Of a DNA stretch of 31,246 bases, positions 15,165-28,061 are shown one piece after another (positions within the stretch are counted from its first letter, which is position 1; every line of letters begins with the position of its first letter). The notes under the pieces are model-generated. The model saw only the letters and a program-made list of their open reading frames with translations. It did no database searches and was not told where the DNA came from. A program made the translations under genes and the position numbers. The stretch covers positions 1 through 31,246 of the forward strand of contig JBCCEV010000028.1 of NCBI GenBank assembly GCA_039030125.1, given 5' to 3'. Source of the stretch: JBCCEV01 sp039030125 (GTDB lineage: Bacteria > Pseudomonadota > Gammaproteobacteria > Ga0077536).

Positions 15165-16544
15165 CTAGTTTTTAGGGGTTTTTTTGGGCCGCGACCAATT
15201 GCTAATCGTCTTTTGTTTGACGCGGCTGATCACCAGCACCTCGGGCTCGACGTCCTGCGTGACGGTCGTCCCAGCGCCTACCGTGACCCCGCGGCCAATT
15301 CGCACCGGCGCCACCAATTGGCTGTCTGATCCGATGAACGCGCCATCCTCGATTACGGTTTTATGCTTGTTCGCGCCGTCGTAGTTACAGGTGATCGTGC
15401 CGGCCCCTACATTCACCTTCGAGCCAATTTCAGCGTCGCCAACATAGGCCAAATGATTGACCTTGCTGCCCGGGCCGATATGGCTTTTTTTGACCTCAAC
15501 AAAGTTTCCGATTTTGGCACCGGCTTCCAAACGGGTTTCAGGGCGGATCCGCGAGAAAGGACCAATCTCGCAATGCTCACCTATTTGTGCCGCCTCGATG
15601 ACGCAATTAGCCAGGATCTTCGCGCCCGAACCGATCTGAGTATTCGTGAGCACCACATTAGGCCCGATAGTGACACCGTCGCCGAGCACGACCTCACCGA
15701 CGAATACGGCATTAACGTCGATAAGCACATCTTTCCCACAACTTAGCGAACCGCGCACGTCGCACCTTAGGGGATCGGCCAGCGTCACTCCGCCTAGCAT
15801 CAACTGATTCGCCAAGCGCTGTTGATAATTACGCTCCGCCTGCGCCAGTTGCAGACGATTATTGATACCCATCGTCTCGTGAGCGTCATCTGCTGTGTAA
15901 GCGACTACCGTGTGTCCATCCGCAACGGCCACCTCCACGCAGTCCGTTAAATAATACTCGCCTTGCGCATTATGGTTTTCCAGCGAAGGCAACCAGCGGT
16001 GCAGATCTTCGCCCCGCATTAGCATGATGCCGGTATTGATTTCGTTAATTTCGCGCTGAGCGTCGCTCGCATCTTTGTCTTCAACAATCTGCAGCAAGGT
16101 GTCGGAGACTGGATCACGAACAATCCGGCCATAGCCATCAGCATCATCGAGAACGGCCGTTAAGACGCAGAGTTCGGCGTTGCGTGCAGCACGCTTTGCT
16201 ACCAGTTGCTCTAGGGTTGCAGGGCGCAGCATAGGAACATCGGCGTAAAGCACGAGCACGTCCGCTGAAGTATCGATCGACGGTAATGCTTGCAACACAG
16301 CATGCCCGGTACCGAGTTGTTGTTCTTGTTCAACCCAAACCAACTCTTCTTCGCCAAGTGCCGCCATAAGTTGCTCACCGCCGTGTCCGTGCACCACGAT
16401 TGGCGGACGTTCACTTAAAGTGCGGGCGGTTTGTATGACATGTGCAAGAAGTGGCGTGCCACCGAGCTCATGGAGGACTTTTGGCAACGCCGAGTGCATG
16501 CGTTTACCTTGACCAGCGGCGAGGATGACGACTTGGAGATCCAT
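15165..16544 (-). CDS. glmU: Bifunctional UDP-GlcNAc pyrophosphorylase / GlcN-1-P acetyltransferase
   Basis: GlmU acetylates glucosamine-1-phosphate and couples it to UTP, giving UDP-GlcNAc for peptidoglycan and lipopolysaccharide. It has 459 residues, close to the 456 of E. coli. The N-terminal uridylyltransferase has LAAGQGKRMHSALPKVLHELGG (about 8-29), the EQLGTGHA segment, YADVPM and the INTGIM region. The C-terminal left-handed beta-helix begins near residue 250 and contains FVEVKKSHIG, NHLAYVGDAEIG, TITCNYDGANKHKT and FIGSDSQLVAPV. It lies downstream of atpC after 92 bases, the same order as in E. coli. No terminator separates them that I can see. Confidence 0.98.
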   Translation of the reverse strand: MDLQVVILAAGQGKRMHSALPKVLHELGGTPLLAHVIQTARTLSERPPIVVHGHGGEQLMAALGEEELVWVEQEQQLGTGHAVLQALPSIDTSADVLVLYADVPMLRPATLEQLVAKRAARNAELCVLTAVLDDADGYGRIVRDPVSDTLLQIVEDKDASDAQREINEINTGIMLMRGEDLHRWLPSLENHNAQGEYYLTDCVEVAVADGHTVVAYTADDAHETMGINNRLQLAQAERNYQQRLANQLMLGGVTLADPLRCDVRGSLSCGKDVLIDVNAVFVGEVVLGDGVTIGPNVVLTNTQIGSGAKILANCVIEAAQIGEHCEIGPFSRIRPETRLEAGAKIGNFVEVKKSHIGPGSKVNHLAYVGDAEIGSKVNVGAGTITCNYDGANKHKTVIEDGAFIGSDSQLVAPVRIGRGVTVGAGTTVTQDVEPEVLVISRVKQKTISNWSRPKKTPKN

Positions 16545-16577
16545 TTAATGATGCGCGTCCAAGGGGAACTCGCTCAT
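16545..16577 (-). other. Ten-codon upstream open frame ending at the glmU start
   Basis: ATG at 16577-16575 opens a ten-residue frame (MSEFPLDAHH) whose TAA (16547-16545) is directly followed by the glmU ATG (16544-16542). If translated, a terminating ribosome would sit on the glmU start and could re-initiate. There is no obvious Shine-Dalgarno sequence for the small frame (TTAAG only), and a frame this short is often due to chance. Confidence 0.2.
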
Positions 16578-16636
16578 CTTAAAGTCCGCTATTTCGCGCG
16601 GCAAATAGTGAGTCAGAGATTGAAGGGATATCTTGG

Positions 16637-17059
16637 TTAACGCCCGGCGCGTTTACGCAGGCGCTGAATAGCCTGGAGCTGGGCGGCGACTTCGGCCGAT
16701 TGGGCGAGAGCGGTGGCGTAATCCATCTTCGCGCCCGCCTCTTGCACCGCACGCTCTGCTTCTTCCTTAGCCTTCTGCACCGCAACTTCGTCAAGATCTT
16801 CGGCGCGCACCGCCGTGTCCGACAACACCGTGACTACCTTGGGCTGAACCTCGAGCATTCCACCCGAGATATAGAAAGAAGTTTCATTGCCCTCGGCGTC
16901 TTGCACGCGCACTTCGCCAGGGCCCATGGAAGTCAGCATAGGCGTGTGCCCCGGCGCAATACCCACCTCCCCAAGCTTGGCTGGCGCGAATACCATTTGC
17001 GCTTCGCCCGAATAAATTTCGCGCTCGGCACTAACGATGTCGACTTGCATGACCGCCAT
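16637..17059 (-). CDS. atpC: ATP synthase epsilon subunit
   Basis: Epsilon is the small rotor subunit of F1 that links gamma to the c-ring and restrains ATP hydrolysis. The 140-residue protein has the N-terminal beta-sandwich (VDIVSAEREIYSGEAQMVFAPAKLGEVGIAPGHTPMLTSMGPGEVRV) and a C-terminal helical hairpin (AVQKAKEEAERAV...AQLQAIQRLRKRA). The ATG at 17059 is used. A second ATG three codons later is possible. It is the last gene of the atp operon, twelve bases after atpD. Confidence 0.97.
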   Translation of the reverse strand: MAVMQVDIVSAEREIYSGEAQMVFAPAKLGEVGIAPGHTPMLTSMGPGEVRVQDAEGNETSFYISGGMLEVQPKVVTVLSDTAVRAEDLDEVAVQKAKEEAERAVQEAGAKMDYATALAQSAEVAAQLQAIQRLRKRAGR

Positions 17060-17071
17060 GACGTTCCGATC

Positions 17072-18472
<1,401 letters not shown>

Positions 18473-18512
18473 TTAGATCCTCAAAACTTTGAATTCAAAA
18501 TTGCCGCCGGCG

Positions 18513-19373
18513 CTACACCGCGGCCGCACCGCCCACGATCTCAGACAGTTCTTGGGTGATCGCCGCTTGGCGTGCTTTGTTGTAAATCAGTTGCAATTCA
18601 TCGATTAGCTTGCCGGCGTTGTCCGACGCGGCCTTCATCGCCACCATTCGCGCTGCTTGTTCGCAGGCGATGTTCTCCACCACGCCTTGGTAGGCGAGCG
18701 ACTCGATGTAGCGGATCAGGAGTTGATCAACGATTTCCTGGGCTTCAGGCTCGTAGATGTAATCCCAATGGTGGCTCATCTCCTCGGTTTCCTCAGGCAC
18801 AAGCGGCACCAACTGCTCTAGCTGCGGCGACTGAGTCATGGAATTAACAAATGTCGAGTACGCCAAATAAATCCGATCTATGCGGCCTTCGTCGTAGGCG
18901 TCGAGCATAAGTTTCACCGGGCCGATCAGGTCCTCCAATGTCGGCGCGTCGCCAAGCTGATTAGCTTGAGCAATTAGGTTCACGGACAAACGTGAGAAAA
19001 ACCCAATCGCTTTGTTACCAATCACCGCCAGATCGATTTCCTTGCCTTCACCTTCCCATTCGCGAAACTGCTTTAAGGTTGCACGAAAGAGATTGGCATT
19101 GAGACCACCGCAAAGACCGCGATCGGTCGACACCACGATAACGCCAACGCGCTTAACTTCACGCTCGACAAAAAACGGATGGTGATACTCAGAGTCTGCA
19201 TTAGCGACGTGCGCCACGACGTTTCGCATTTTATCGGCGTAAGGCCGAGCCGCGCGCATCCGGTCTTGAGCTTTACGCATTTTGCTCGCCGCCACCATTT
19301 CCATGGCTTTGGTGATCTTTTGCGTATTTTTAACGCTTGCGATCTTGGTGCGGATTTCTTTACCGGCTGCCAT
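18513..19373 (-). CDS. atpG: ATP synthase gamma subunit
   Basis: Central rotor shaft of F1, 286 residues. The N-terminal helix [36 protein letters not shown] and C-terminal helix [40 protein letters not shown] form the coiled coil that turns inside alpha3beta3. [13 protein letters not shown] is the typical central motif. It lies 20 bases after atpA. Confidence 0.98.
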   Translation of the reverse strand: MAAGKEIRTKIASVKNTQKITKAMEMVAASKMRKAQDRMRAARPYADKMRNVVAHVANADSEYHHPFFVEREVKRVGVIVVSTDRGLCGGLNANLFRATLKQFREWEGEGKEIDLAVIGNKAIGFFSRLSVNLIAQANQLGDAPTLEDLIGPVKLMLDAYDEGRIDRIYLAYSTFVNSMTQSPQLEQLVPLVPEETEEMSHHWDYIYEPEAQEIVDQLLIRYIESLAYQGVVENIACEQAARMVAMKAASDNAGKLIDELQLIYNKARQAAITQELSEIVGGAAAV

Positions 19374-19393
19374 CGTCTTACCTCAAGCGAAAC

Positions 19394-20935
19394 CTACCAG
19401 GACTGACTGTTCTTGAAATCATCGACCGCAGATTTCAAGCCGGCCTGGACGTCGTCCCCGTAATCGCCGGACTCGTTAATCTGGTCCATCAAGCTCTTAT
19501 GGCTTGAGTCCATATAGGCATGGAGCGCTTCTTCAAAGGCTCCGATCTTCTCAAGCTCGACGTCATCGAGATAACCGTTTTCAACCGCGTACAGACTAAC
19601 TGCCATATCGGCAACGTTGAGCGGCGAGTACTGCTTTTGCTTCATCAATTCCATCACGCGTTGGCCACGTTCAAGCTGATTACGAGTCGCTTCGTCAAGA
19701 TCGGAGGCGAATTGCGCGAACGCAGCTAGCTCGCGATATTGCGCGAGAGCCAAACGAACCCCGCCGCCAAGTTTCTTGATAATTGATGTCTGCGCCGCAC
19801 CGCCTACCCGTGAAACAGATAAACCAGCGTTGATGGCAGGACGGAAACCCGAGTTAAATAAATCGGTTTCCAAATAAATTTGACCGTCGGTGATTGAAAT
19901 CACATTGGTCGGAACGAAGGCCGATACGTCACCCGCTTGGGTCTCGATGATCGGCAACGCGGTGAGCGACCCGGTTTGACCTTTAACCTCACCACCCGTT
20001 AACCGCTCGACCTCTTCAGCGTTGATGCGTGCGGCGCGTTCCAACAAACGCGAATGCAAATAGAACACATCGCCCGGATAGGCCTCGCGCCCTGGTGGCC
20101 GGCGAAGCAGCAAGGAAACCTGTCGATAGGCCCATGCTTGTTTGGTTAAATCATCGTAGATGATCAGGGCGTCTTCGCCACGATCGCGAAAATACTCGCC
20201 CATCGCACAACCCGAGTATGGCGCAATGTATTGCATAGCCGCAGACTCAGAGGCACTCGCCGCGACGATGATGGTATGTTCCATCGCATTGTGCTCTTCA
20301 AGTTTGCGCACGACTGCCGCAATCGACGAGGCCTTCTGACCAATCGCCACGTAGATGCATTTAATACCGGTGCCCTTCTGATTAATGATGGCATCGACCG
20401 CGACGGCGGTTTTACCGGTTTGGCGGTCGCCGATGATCAACTCGCGTTGGCCACGCCCAATCGGCACCATGGAGTCAATCGACTTTAATCCTGTTTGGAC
20501 AGGCTGCGAGACCGACTGCCTTTGAATAACGCCAGGGGCAATTTTTTCGATCGGTTCCGATTGCGAAGCAGCAATATCGCCCTTGCCATCGATAGGCGCG
20601 CCTAAAGCGTCAACAACACGGCCAAGTAACGCCTCACCAACCGGTACTTCAAGGATACGGCCCGTGCAGCGGCAAGTTTCACCTTCTGAGATATGCTCGT
20701 ACTGGCCCATGATTACCGCGCCGACCGAATCTTGTTCGAGGTTCAAGGCCAAGCCGAAGACACCGCCGGGGAATTCGATCATTTCGCCCTGCATGACATC
20801 GCTTAAGCCATGGATCCTGGCAATGCCGTCGGTCAGGCTGACAATCGTGCCTTCGGTGCGCGCTTCGGTGGATAGATCGAGGTCGTCGATCTTCTTTTTG
20901 ATCAGTTCGCTGATCTCAGTTGCGCTGATGCTCAT
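19394..20935 (-). CDS. atpA: ATP synthase alpha subunit
   Basis: Non-catalytic nucleotide-binding F1 subunit of 513 residues, the usual size. The P-loop is [22 protein letters not shown] (about 165-185). [28 protein letters not shown] and [19 protein letters not shown] are present, the latter carrying the arginine finger. The start ATG at 20935 follows atpH by 50 bases, one of the longer gaps in this operon. Confidence 0.99.
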   Translation of the reverse strand: MSISATEISELIKKKIDDLDLSTEARTEGTIVSLTDGIARIHGLSDVMQGEMIEFPGGVFGLALNLEQDSVGAVIMGQYEHISEGETCRCTGRILEVPVGEALLGRVVDALGAPIDGKGDIAASQSEPIEKIAPGVIQRQSVSQPVQTGLKSIDSMVPIGRGQRELIIGDRQTGKTAVAVDAIINQKGTGIKCIYVAIGQKASSIAAVVRKLEEHNAMEHTIIVAASASESAAMQYIAPYSGCAMGEYFRDRGEDALIIYDDLTKQAWAYRQVSLLLRRPPGREAYPGDVFYLHSRLLERAARINAEEVERLTGGEVKGQTGSLTALPIIETQAGDVSAFVPTNVISITDGQIYLETDLFNSGFRPAINAGLSVSRVGGAAQTSIIKKLGGGVRLALAQYRELAAFAQFASDLDEATRNQLERGQRVMELMKQKQYSPLNVADMAVSLYAVENGYLDDVELEKIGAFEEALHAYMDSSHKSLMDQINESGDYGDDVQAGLKSAVDDFKNSQSW

Positions 20936-20985
20936 AGTCGTCCTCTACCCGAATTAAATTCTATTAATACCTTTGTAAATACTGT

Positions 20986-21519
20986 CTAGGTAAGCGCCTG
21001 ACCTAACGAACGAAGCCGCCCACTGATCGATAGGTCGATTACTGCATCGCCGATCTTGATCACCACGCCGCCGATCAAGGACTCATCGACCTGGCACGAC
21101 ACTTTGCATTCGCCGCCGAATCGGTCACTGAGGCTGGTGGAGATTTTTTCAATCTCCGCATCACTCATGGGAAACGCGGAGCTCAGCTCAACGTTGTTTA
21201 GACCCTCGGCGCGAGCGCGCAAGGCCTCAAACTGCTCCACGATGCCAGGCGCGATTGCCACGCGCTCTGCCTCGATAAGCACCTTGATGAAGTTTCGCTG
21301 TTTATCGCTGATCTCTGGCCCAACGACCGCTTCGCAGATTTCTGCAAGCTGCTCGGCGCTGACGCGCGGATGCGCTATCAACGCCTTCATGTCGGCGAGC
21401 CCGGTGGCCTCGCCCAGCCGCGCCAGCATCTCGCCCCAAGCCTGCACGGTGCCCTCCTCGACCGCGTGCTTATAAGCAGCGGTGGCGTAGGGCCTGGCGA
21501 TCGTTTGATCTTCGTGCAT
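20986..21519 (-). CDS. atpH: ATP synthase delta subunit
   Basis: Delta links F1 to the peripheral stalk. The 177-residue protein begins IARPYATAAYKHAVEEG and ends with SCQVDESLIGGVVIKIGDAVIDLSISGRLRSLGQAL, both typical of OSCP/delta. The start is ATG at 21519, eleven bases after the atpF stop. The region between them can fold into a small hairpin that includes its ribosome-binding bases (see 21521-21535). Confidence 0.98.
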   Translation of the reverse strand: MHEDQTIARPYATAAYKHAVEEGTVQAWGEMLARLGEATGLADMKALIAHPRVSAEQLAEICEAVVGPEISDKQRNFIKVLIEAERVAIAPGIVEQFEALRARAEGLNNVELSSAFPMSDAEIEKISTSLSDRFGGECKVSCQVDESLIGGVVIKIGDAVIDLSISGRLRSLGQALT

Positions 21520-21520
21520 T

Positions 21521-21535
21521 TTTAGGCGACCTAAA
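21521..21535 (-). promoter_or_regulatory. Hairpin over the atpH ribosome-binding site
   Basis: Read on the minus strand, UUUAGG-UCG-CCUAAA forms a perfect 6-bp stem. The 5' arm contains the atpF stop codon UAG and the only Shine-Dalgarno-like bases for atpH (UAGG), and the 3' arm pairs with them. A ribosome finishing atpF would melt the stem, so this looks like a translational coupling device. Stability is modest because three pairs are A-U. Confidence 0.4.
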
Positions 21536-22001
21536 TCTCGGCGGTGAGCTTATCGAGCACTTCGCGGTGCGCGGTTTCATCGATTTCTCGCATCAGGATT
21601 TGCTCAGCCCCTGCGACAGCCAAAGCTGCTACCTCCTGGCGGAGCGATTCGCGAGCCTGATTTCGTTCCTGCTCGATTTGGCTGCGCGCGGTAGCGAGAA
21701 TGCGATCGCCTTCGTCGCTGGCGGTTTGCTTGGCCTGCTCAACCATTTCATCTCCCCGCTTCTGTGCTTGGGTAATGAAATCCTGAGCTTTCTCGCGGCC
21801 CTCCTTGAGAATTTCTTCAATCCGCGACTCCGCGTTCGCAAGATCTTGCTGGCCTTTCTCGGCGGCGGCCAGACCGTCTGCGATTTTGTTTTCGCGCTCC
21901 TCAAGGGCAGCAAGCAAAGGCGGCCATACATACTTCATGCAAAACCAGACGAATATCGCGAACGAAATCGATTGGCCAAGCAGCGTTAAGTTTATGTTCA
22001 T
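21531..22001 (-). CDS. atpF: ATP synthase b subunit
   Basis: Peripheral-stalk subunit of 156 residues. A single N-terminal membrane helix (about 5-26, LLGQSISFAIFVWFCMKYVWPPL) is followed by a long charged alpha-helix/coiled coil that dimerises. The ATG at 22001 has an AGGA ribosome-binding site about nine bases upstream. It lies between atpE and atpH as expected. Only one b-type subunit gene is present, as in most heterotrophic proteobacteria. Confidence 0.98.
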   Translation of the reverse strand: MNINLTLLGQSISFAIFVWFCMKYVWPPLLAALEERENKIADGLAAAEKGQQDLANAESRIEEILKEGREKAQDFITQAQKRGDEMVEQAKQTASDEGDRILATARSQIEQERNQARESLRQEVAALAVAGAEQILMREIDETAHREVLDKLTAEI

Positions 22002-22036
22002 GGACTACGTCCTGCTGTCGTTGCCAAGCGTTTGGT

Positions 22037-23656
<1,620 letters not shown>

Positions 23657-23687
23657 CCTAAGCTTCTAAAAAGCGCAAATCACCGGA

Positions 23688-23717
23688 ATTGTAGCTGTTT
23701 TTACTGCACTGCGACAA
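23688..23717 (-). promoter_or_regulatory. Possible atp operon promoter
   Basis: In the 80-base gap between parB and atpI, TTGTCG (23717-23712, four of six) is followed after 18 bases by TACAAT (23693-23688, five of six). Transcription would start near 23681, about 25 bases before the atpI GTG. The spacer has an A-rich run. This is the natural place for the main atp promoter. Confidence 0.5.
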
Positions 23718-23736
23718 GCGGACGCGTCGGATTGCC

Positions 23737-24609
23737 CTACTTAATGTGCGCCAGTATGCCGTCGAGCTCGTCCAGAGAATTGTAGGAGATGGCCAGCGTG
23801 CCCTTACCACCGCTTTTGTGCTTAATGACCACTTTGGCGCCGAGTTGCATCGCCAAAGATTCTTCGAGATTGCGAATATTTGGATCGATTTCACGGGGAG
23901 CGGCCTTTGTTGTGGGTTTCTGCTGACCCTTGCTGTCTCTTACCAATTGTTCGGTCTGGCGCACGCTGAGCCCATCGACGACGACCTTATGTGCCGCTGC
24001 TTCTTGCGCGTTACCCGACAAGGAACTCAAGGCTCGGGCATGCCCCATTTCCAAGTCGCCTGACTCAAGGAGCTTTTTCACCGCCGGCTCCAGATCCAGC
24101 AGGCGCAGCAAATTGGAAACCGCCGCGCGCGAACGCCCGATGGCCGCCGCAACCTGCAGATGGGTCATGTTGAATTCTTTGATCAAGCGCTCGAGCGCCG
24201 TGGCCTCTTCCAAGGGATTAAGCTGCTCACGTTGAATATTCTCAATAAGCGCGATCGCCATGGCCTGCGCTTCGGCGATGTTTTTAACGATGCAGGGGAT
24301 CGTGTTCAGGCCCGCTATTTGAGATGCGCGCCAACGGCGCTCACCGGCAATCAATTCATAGTGGCCAGGTTCGCTTGCTGGCTTGACGACGATGGGCTGC
24401 ACCACACCCTGCGCTTTAATTGAGGCTGCTAACTCCTGCAGTGTCTCGGCCTTGATATCCAAACGAGGTTGGTAACGTCCCCTGCGAATGAGATCGATTG
24501 GTAACGTCTTAAGGAGGTCCCCATTTACCTCGCTGGCAGCGATTTGCTCGGCGCCAAGGCCTAACAAGGCGTCCAAACCACGACCCAAGGCGCGCTTCTT
24601 TGCCACCAT
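23737..24609 (-). CDS. parB: Chromosome partitioning protein ParB
   Basis: ParB binds parS sites near the origin, loads as a CTP-dependent clamp and interacts with ParA to segregate the chromosome. It has 290 residues. The N-terminal MVAKKRALGRGLDALLG is the usual ParA-contact region. IRRGRYQPR and IAGERRWRASQIAGL form the CTP-binding fold, and THLQVAAAIGRSRAAVSNLLRLL (about 145-167) is the helix-turn-helix. The C-terminal dimerisation region ends in YNSLDELDGILAHIK. Its ATG abuts the parA stop. No canonical parS was found nearby. Confidence 0.97.
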   Translation of the reverse strand: MVAKKRALGRGLDALLGLGAEQIAASEVNGDLLKTLPIDLIRRGRYQPRLDIKAETLQELAASIKAQGVVQPIVVKPASEPGHYELIAGERRWRASQIAGLNTIPCIVKNIAEAQAMAIALIENIQREQLNPLEEATALERLIKEFNMTHLQVAAAIGRSRAAVSNLLRLLDLEPAVKKLLESGDLEMGHARALSSLSGNAQEAAAHKVVVDGLSVRQTEQLVRDSKGQQKPTTKAAPREIDPNIRNLEESLAMQLGAKVVIKHKSGGKGTLAISYNSLDELDGILAHIK

Positions 24610-25392
24610 CTAGGCCTCTTGGACCTGCGGTGATTCGCGACGCAGCATCTCGCCCGCCAGCGCAAGATAAGCGACCGCGCCGCTCGAGGATTTGTCATAT
24701 TTCAACGCCGGCATGCCGTGGCTCGGCGCCTCGGCAAGGCGGACATTGCGCGGGATGACAGTGGTGTAAACCTTTTCGCCGAAATGCGTCAGGAGCTGCT
24801 GCGAGACTTGGTTGGCCAAATTGTTGCGCGGGTCGTACATCGTGCGCAGCAAACCCTCGATTTGCAGATTGGGGTTAAGAAACTTACGGATCTTGTCCAC
24901 GGTTTCAAGTAGTGCAGACAAACCTTCCAATGCATAGTACTCGCACTGGGTCGGAATGATTACGGCGTCCGCCGCCACCAGGGCATTGACCGTCAGCATA
25001 TTCAGTGACGGCGGGCAGTCAATGATGACGTAAGCGTAATCTTTGCGAACGTTATCGAGCGCCGTTTTCAGTCGGATTTCCCGGCCGATTTCATCAAGCA
25101 GGGCCACTTCGGCGCCGGTTAAATCACTGTTGGCGGGCAGTAGATCGTGCTCGGCACTCGGTACCTTCACCCGCGCGTCGCTGATCTCGGTCTCACCCAT
25201 CAGCACCTCGAAGCTGGAGGATTCCAGCCCATGCTTGTCGACCCCGCATCCCATCGTGGCGTTCCCCTGGGGATCGAGATCGATAAGCAGCACGCGGCGC
25301 TTGGTGGCGGCCAACGATGCCGCAAGGTTGACACTGGTTGTGGTTTTACCGACGCCGCCCTTTTGATTGGCGACAGCGAAGATCCGTGACAT
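24610..25392 (-). CDS. parA: Chromosome partitioning ATPase ParA (Soj)
   Basis: Walker-type ATPase that moves ParB-parS complexes. With ATG at 25392 it has 260 residues and starts MSRIFAVANQKGGVGKTTTSVNLA, containing the deviant Walker A motif KGGVGKTT (residues 11-18). VLLIDLDPQGNAT and YVIIDCPPSL follow. An in-frame start at 25461 would add 23 basic residues and does not match the family. An AGAGAAG ribosome-binding stretch precedes the chosen ATG. The chromosomal, not plasmid, type is inferred from length and from linkage to rsmG and mnmG. Confidence 0.97.
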   Translation of the reverse strand: MSRIFAVANQKGGVGKTTTSVNLAASLAATKRRVLLIDLDPQGNATMGCGVDKHGLESSSFEVLMGETEISDARVKVPSAEHDLLPANSDLTGAEVALLDEIGREIRLKTALDNVRKDYAYVIIDCPPSLNMLTVNALVAADAVIIPTQCEYYALEGLSALLETVDKIRKFLNPNLQIEGLLRTMYDPRNNLANQVSQQLLTHFGEKVYTTVIPRNVRLAEAPSHGMPALKYDKSSSGAVAYLALAGEMLRRESPQVQEA

Positions 25393-25412
25393 TCGACTTC
25401 TCTTGGGCTTAA

Positions 25413-25437
25413 GCGTCTTATGCGCTTTGTTAGACGC
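25413..25437. repeat. Inverted repeat in the parA leader
   Basis: GCGTCT (25413-25418) and AGACGC (25432-25437) are exact reverse complements separated by 13 bases. They lie 21 bases upstream of the parA ATG, in the 103-base gap after rsmG. A GATAAT sequence further upstream on the minus strand could be a -10, but no -35 pairs with it well. The repeat could be an operator or a leader hairpin. A chance match is possible. Confidence 0.3.
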
Positions 25438-25495
25438 GCTAACCCCCCGATTATCGCACAACTGGCGCGCCCGCCGATTCGCCGATCTCCGCTGC

Positions 25496-26134
25496 TCAAA
25501 AGCGCCTAAGGCTGACTAACGAGCGGCGATGAGCGCGGGGATGCGCGAGCTCCGTGACCTCATATTCCCAGCCGTCGAGTTCCGATAACTCAGTTTCAAA
25601 GCGCGCACGATCACCTTTCAACGCAAATAGTTGGGTGGACGAATCGCCCAGGTGTTCGGCAGCGTCGACAAAAGCTTTGAGGGTGCCAAACGCTCGGCAT
25701 ATGATCGTTGGGTAAGGAACTTCCGCACGATGCTCCTGGGCGCGGAGGTTGACGACTTCAACGTTGGGCAGAGCCAACTCAATGGCGACTTGGCGCAAGA
25801 AGCGTGCGCGTTTTGCCCGCGGTTCGATCAGCAGACACTCACGTTCCCCATCGACAATAGCCAGCACCAGACCTGGAATGCCAGCACCCGATCCCAAATC
25901 AGCAGCGCGCCCGCTCGGTATTAGGCCCGCGACGGCGAGTCCATCGACAATATGCTCGGCTAAAAAGTTTTGCGGCGTTTTCGCGCTGGTGAGATTAACG
26001 ATTCGATTCCAGTTGAGCGTCAGCTCTGCGAACCCACCGAGCTTATCGAGGGCGTCGCCATTCACCACCACACCGCATTGGGCGGCAAACTCGCGTGCCA
26101 TCCCGAGGTCGAGAGGTGGCGCTCGCAAAGCCAA
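25496..26134 (-). CDS. rsmG: 16S rRNA (guanine-527-N7)-methyltransferase
   Basis: RsmG (GidB) methylates G527 of 16S rRNA using S-adenosylmethionine. The SAM motif AADLGSGAGIPGLVLAI (about 78-94) is clear. LNWNRIVNLTSAK and EHIVDGLAV precede it, and VEVVNLRAQEHRA follows. TTG at 26134, three bases after the mnmG stop, gives 212 residues. ATG at 26101 gives 201 and is equally compatible with the family, so the start is uncertain. Confidence 0.96.
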   Translation of the reverse strand: MALRAPPLDLGMAREFAAQCGVVVNGDALDKLGGFAELTLNWNRIVNLTSAKTPQNFLAEHIVDGLAVAGLIPSGRAADLGSGAGIPGLVLAIVDGERECLLIEPRAKRARFLRQVAIELALPNVEVVNLRAQEHRAEVPYPTIICRAFGTLKAFVDAAEHLGDSSTQLFALKGDRARFETELSELDGWEYEVTELAHPRAHRRSLVSLRRF

Positions 26135-26137
26135 GCG

Positions 26138-28033
26138 TCAAGCGACAGCGCTGCGCTGTTTGTTGGAAAGTTTTTTGAGATGAACCAGCAGAAGCGAAAT
26201 CGTCGCTGGCGTGATACCCGCAATGCGCGAGGCTTGGCCCACGGTCGCGGGCCGATGACTGCTTAGCTTTTGCAGTGCCTCAGCCGACAAACCCCGCACC
26301 TGCTCGTAATTAAATGCATCAGGAATAGCGAGGTCCTCTAGCGCACTGGTGCGCTCGATTTCGGCCTTTTGCCGTTCGATATAACCGTGATATTTCGCTT
26401 GATTTTCCAACTGCTCAATAACCAGCGGATCGTCAATGGGGACACCAAACTGCGGCAGCTTGCTGAGCGTTCGATAACCGATATCAGGCCGGCGTAGTAA
26501 ATCGGCCAGGCTTTGTTCCTTCCTCAGCGCCTTGCCGAACAGCGCCTTGGAGGTTTCGTCATCAATGCTCGCCGGACTGACCCAAATCGAATCGAGGCGA
26601 CGCTGCTCTCTGTCTAGCGTTTCGCGCTTTTCAGAAAACTTCCGCCAACGCTCTTCATCCACGGTGCCGAGGTCGCGCGCAGTCTCAGTCAACCGGAGAT
26701 CAGCGTTATCTTCTCGCAACAGCAAACGATATTCCGCGCGCGAGGTGAACATGCGAAACGGCTCGCTCGTGCCACGCTTGATCAAATCATCAACTAGAAC
26801 GCCGATGTAAGCCTCATTGCGACGTGGATACCAGGATGACTCACCACGGACCTGCCGCGCCGCATTGATCCCGGCAAGCAAGCCCTGCGCGGCTGCCTCT
26901 TCATAACCGGTGGTACCGTTAATCTGACCCGCAAAATACAAGCCGCCGATTAATTTGGTTTCTAAACTCGGTTTGATGTCGCGGGGGTCGAAATAATCGT
27001 ACTCGATCGCGTATCCCGGTCTCGTGATTTCTGCGTTCTCGAATCCTTCGATGCTGCGAACCAATTCGTACTGCACGTCGAAAGGCAAGCTGGTTGAAAT
27101 CCCGTTCGGATACACTTCATGAGTTGCCAAGCCCTCGGGTTCAACAAAAATCTGATGACTGCCGCGGTCGGCGAACCGCACAACCTTATCTTCGATCGAC
27201 GGACAATAACGGGGGCCAACGCTTTCGATCGCGCCATTGAACATCGGTGATCGATCGAGTCCCGCGCGGATAAGCTCGTGAGTCCGCTCATTGGTATGCG
27301 TGATGTAGCAAAAGGTTTGTTCGGGGCGCGCCTGTTCCAGACCCAAGAACGAGAACACCGGAGCCGGTTCGTCACCACCCTGCGCTTCAAGCCGTGAAAA
27401 ATCTATCGAACGCCCGTCGAGCCGTGGCGGTGTTCCAGTTTTGAGGCGCCCGACTCTGATATCGGTTTCTCGTAAACGTGCGGCTAGCGGGTTTGATGGC
27501 GCGTCGCCTGCGCGCCCGCCCTTGTAGTTGGCGTCACCGATATGAATCAAGCCACCAAGAAAAGTGCCTACGGTTAGCACCACGGTATCGCTGGTGAAGC
27601 GCAATCCCATTTGTGTAACGACACCACAGGCTCGATCATCGTTAATGATCAAATCATCGACCGCTTGCTGAAACAGGCTCAAATTATCCTGCTGTTCCAC
27701 AGCGGCGCGCGCATAAGACCGGTATAGGCTGCGATCAATTTGTGCGCGGGTTGCCCTCACCGCAGGCCCCTTGCTGCCATTTAAGGTGCGCACATGTATC
27801 GCGCAAGCATCGGCGGCGCGCCCCATGAAGCCACCAAGGGCATCGATTTCCTTAACCAAATGCCCCTTACCAATCCCACCGATGGCTGGGTTGCAAGACA
27901 TCTGCCCCAATGTCTCGATGCTTTGTGTCAACAGCAACGTCCTTGCGCCCATCCGCGCGGCGACTAATGCCGCTTCGGTTCCAGCGTGGCCGCCACCGAC
28001 AACGATAACGTCAAAATGTTGGGGATGGTCCAT
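26138..28033 (-). CDS. mnmG: tRNA uridine 5-carboxymethylaminomethyl modification enzyme MnmG
   Basis: MnmG (GidA), a FAD protein, works with MnmE to install the cmnm5 group on the wobble uridine of several tRNAs. It has 631 residues, the usual length. The FAD-binding motif [18 protein letters not shown] is at the N-terminus (about 11-28). [71 protein letters not shown] and [20 protein letters not shown] are all standard. The partner mnmE is not in the window. It follows the gamma-carbonic anhydrase gene by 28 bases and leads into rsmG. Confidence 0.98.
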   Translation of the reverse strand: MDHPQHFDVIVVGGGHAGTEAALVAARMGARTLLLTQSIETLGQMSCNPAIGGIGKGHLVKEIDALGGFMGRAADACAIHVRTLNGSKGPAVRATRAQIDRSLYRSYARAAVEQQDNLSLFQQAVDDLIINDDRACGVVTQMGLRFTSDTVVLTVGTFLGGLIHIGDANYKGGRAGDAPSNPLAARLRETDIRVGRLKTGTPPRLDGRSIDFSRLEAQGGDEPAPVFSFLGLEQARPEQTFCYITHTNERTHELIRAGLDRSPMFNGAIESVGPRYCPSIEDKVVRFADRGSHQIFVEPEGLATHEVYPNGISTSLPFDVQYELVRSIEGFENAEITRPGYAIEYDYFDPRDIKPSLETKLIGGLYFAGQINGTTGYEEAAAQGLLAGINAARQVRGESSWYPRRNEAYIGVLVDDLIKRGTSEPFRMFTSRAEYRLLLREDNADLRLTETARDLGTVDEERWRKFSEKRETLDREQRRLDSIWVSPASIDDETSKALFGKALRKEQSLADLLRRPDIGYRTLSKLPQFGVPIDDPLVIEQLENQAKYHGYIERQKAEIERTSALEDLAIPDAFNYEQVRGLSAEALQKLSSHRPATVGQASRIAGITPATISLLLVHLKKLSNKQRSAVA

Positions 28034-28061
28034 TCGTCATTTCGCAATCAAATATTGAAAT

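Noticed and set aside
16589..16608. CTATTT/AAATAG hairpin between atpC and glmU as an atp operon terminator
   Set aside because: Weak A-U stem without a following U-run, with a competing CCGC/GCGG pairing. Readthrough into glmU is more likely.
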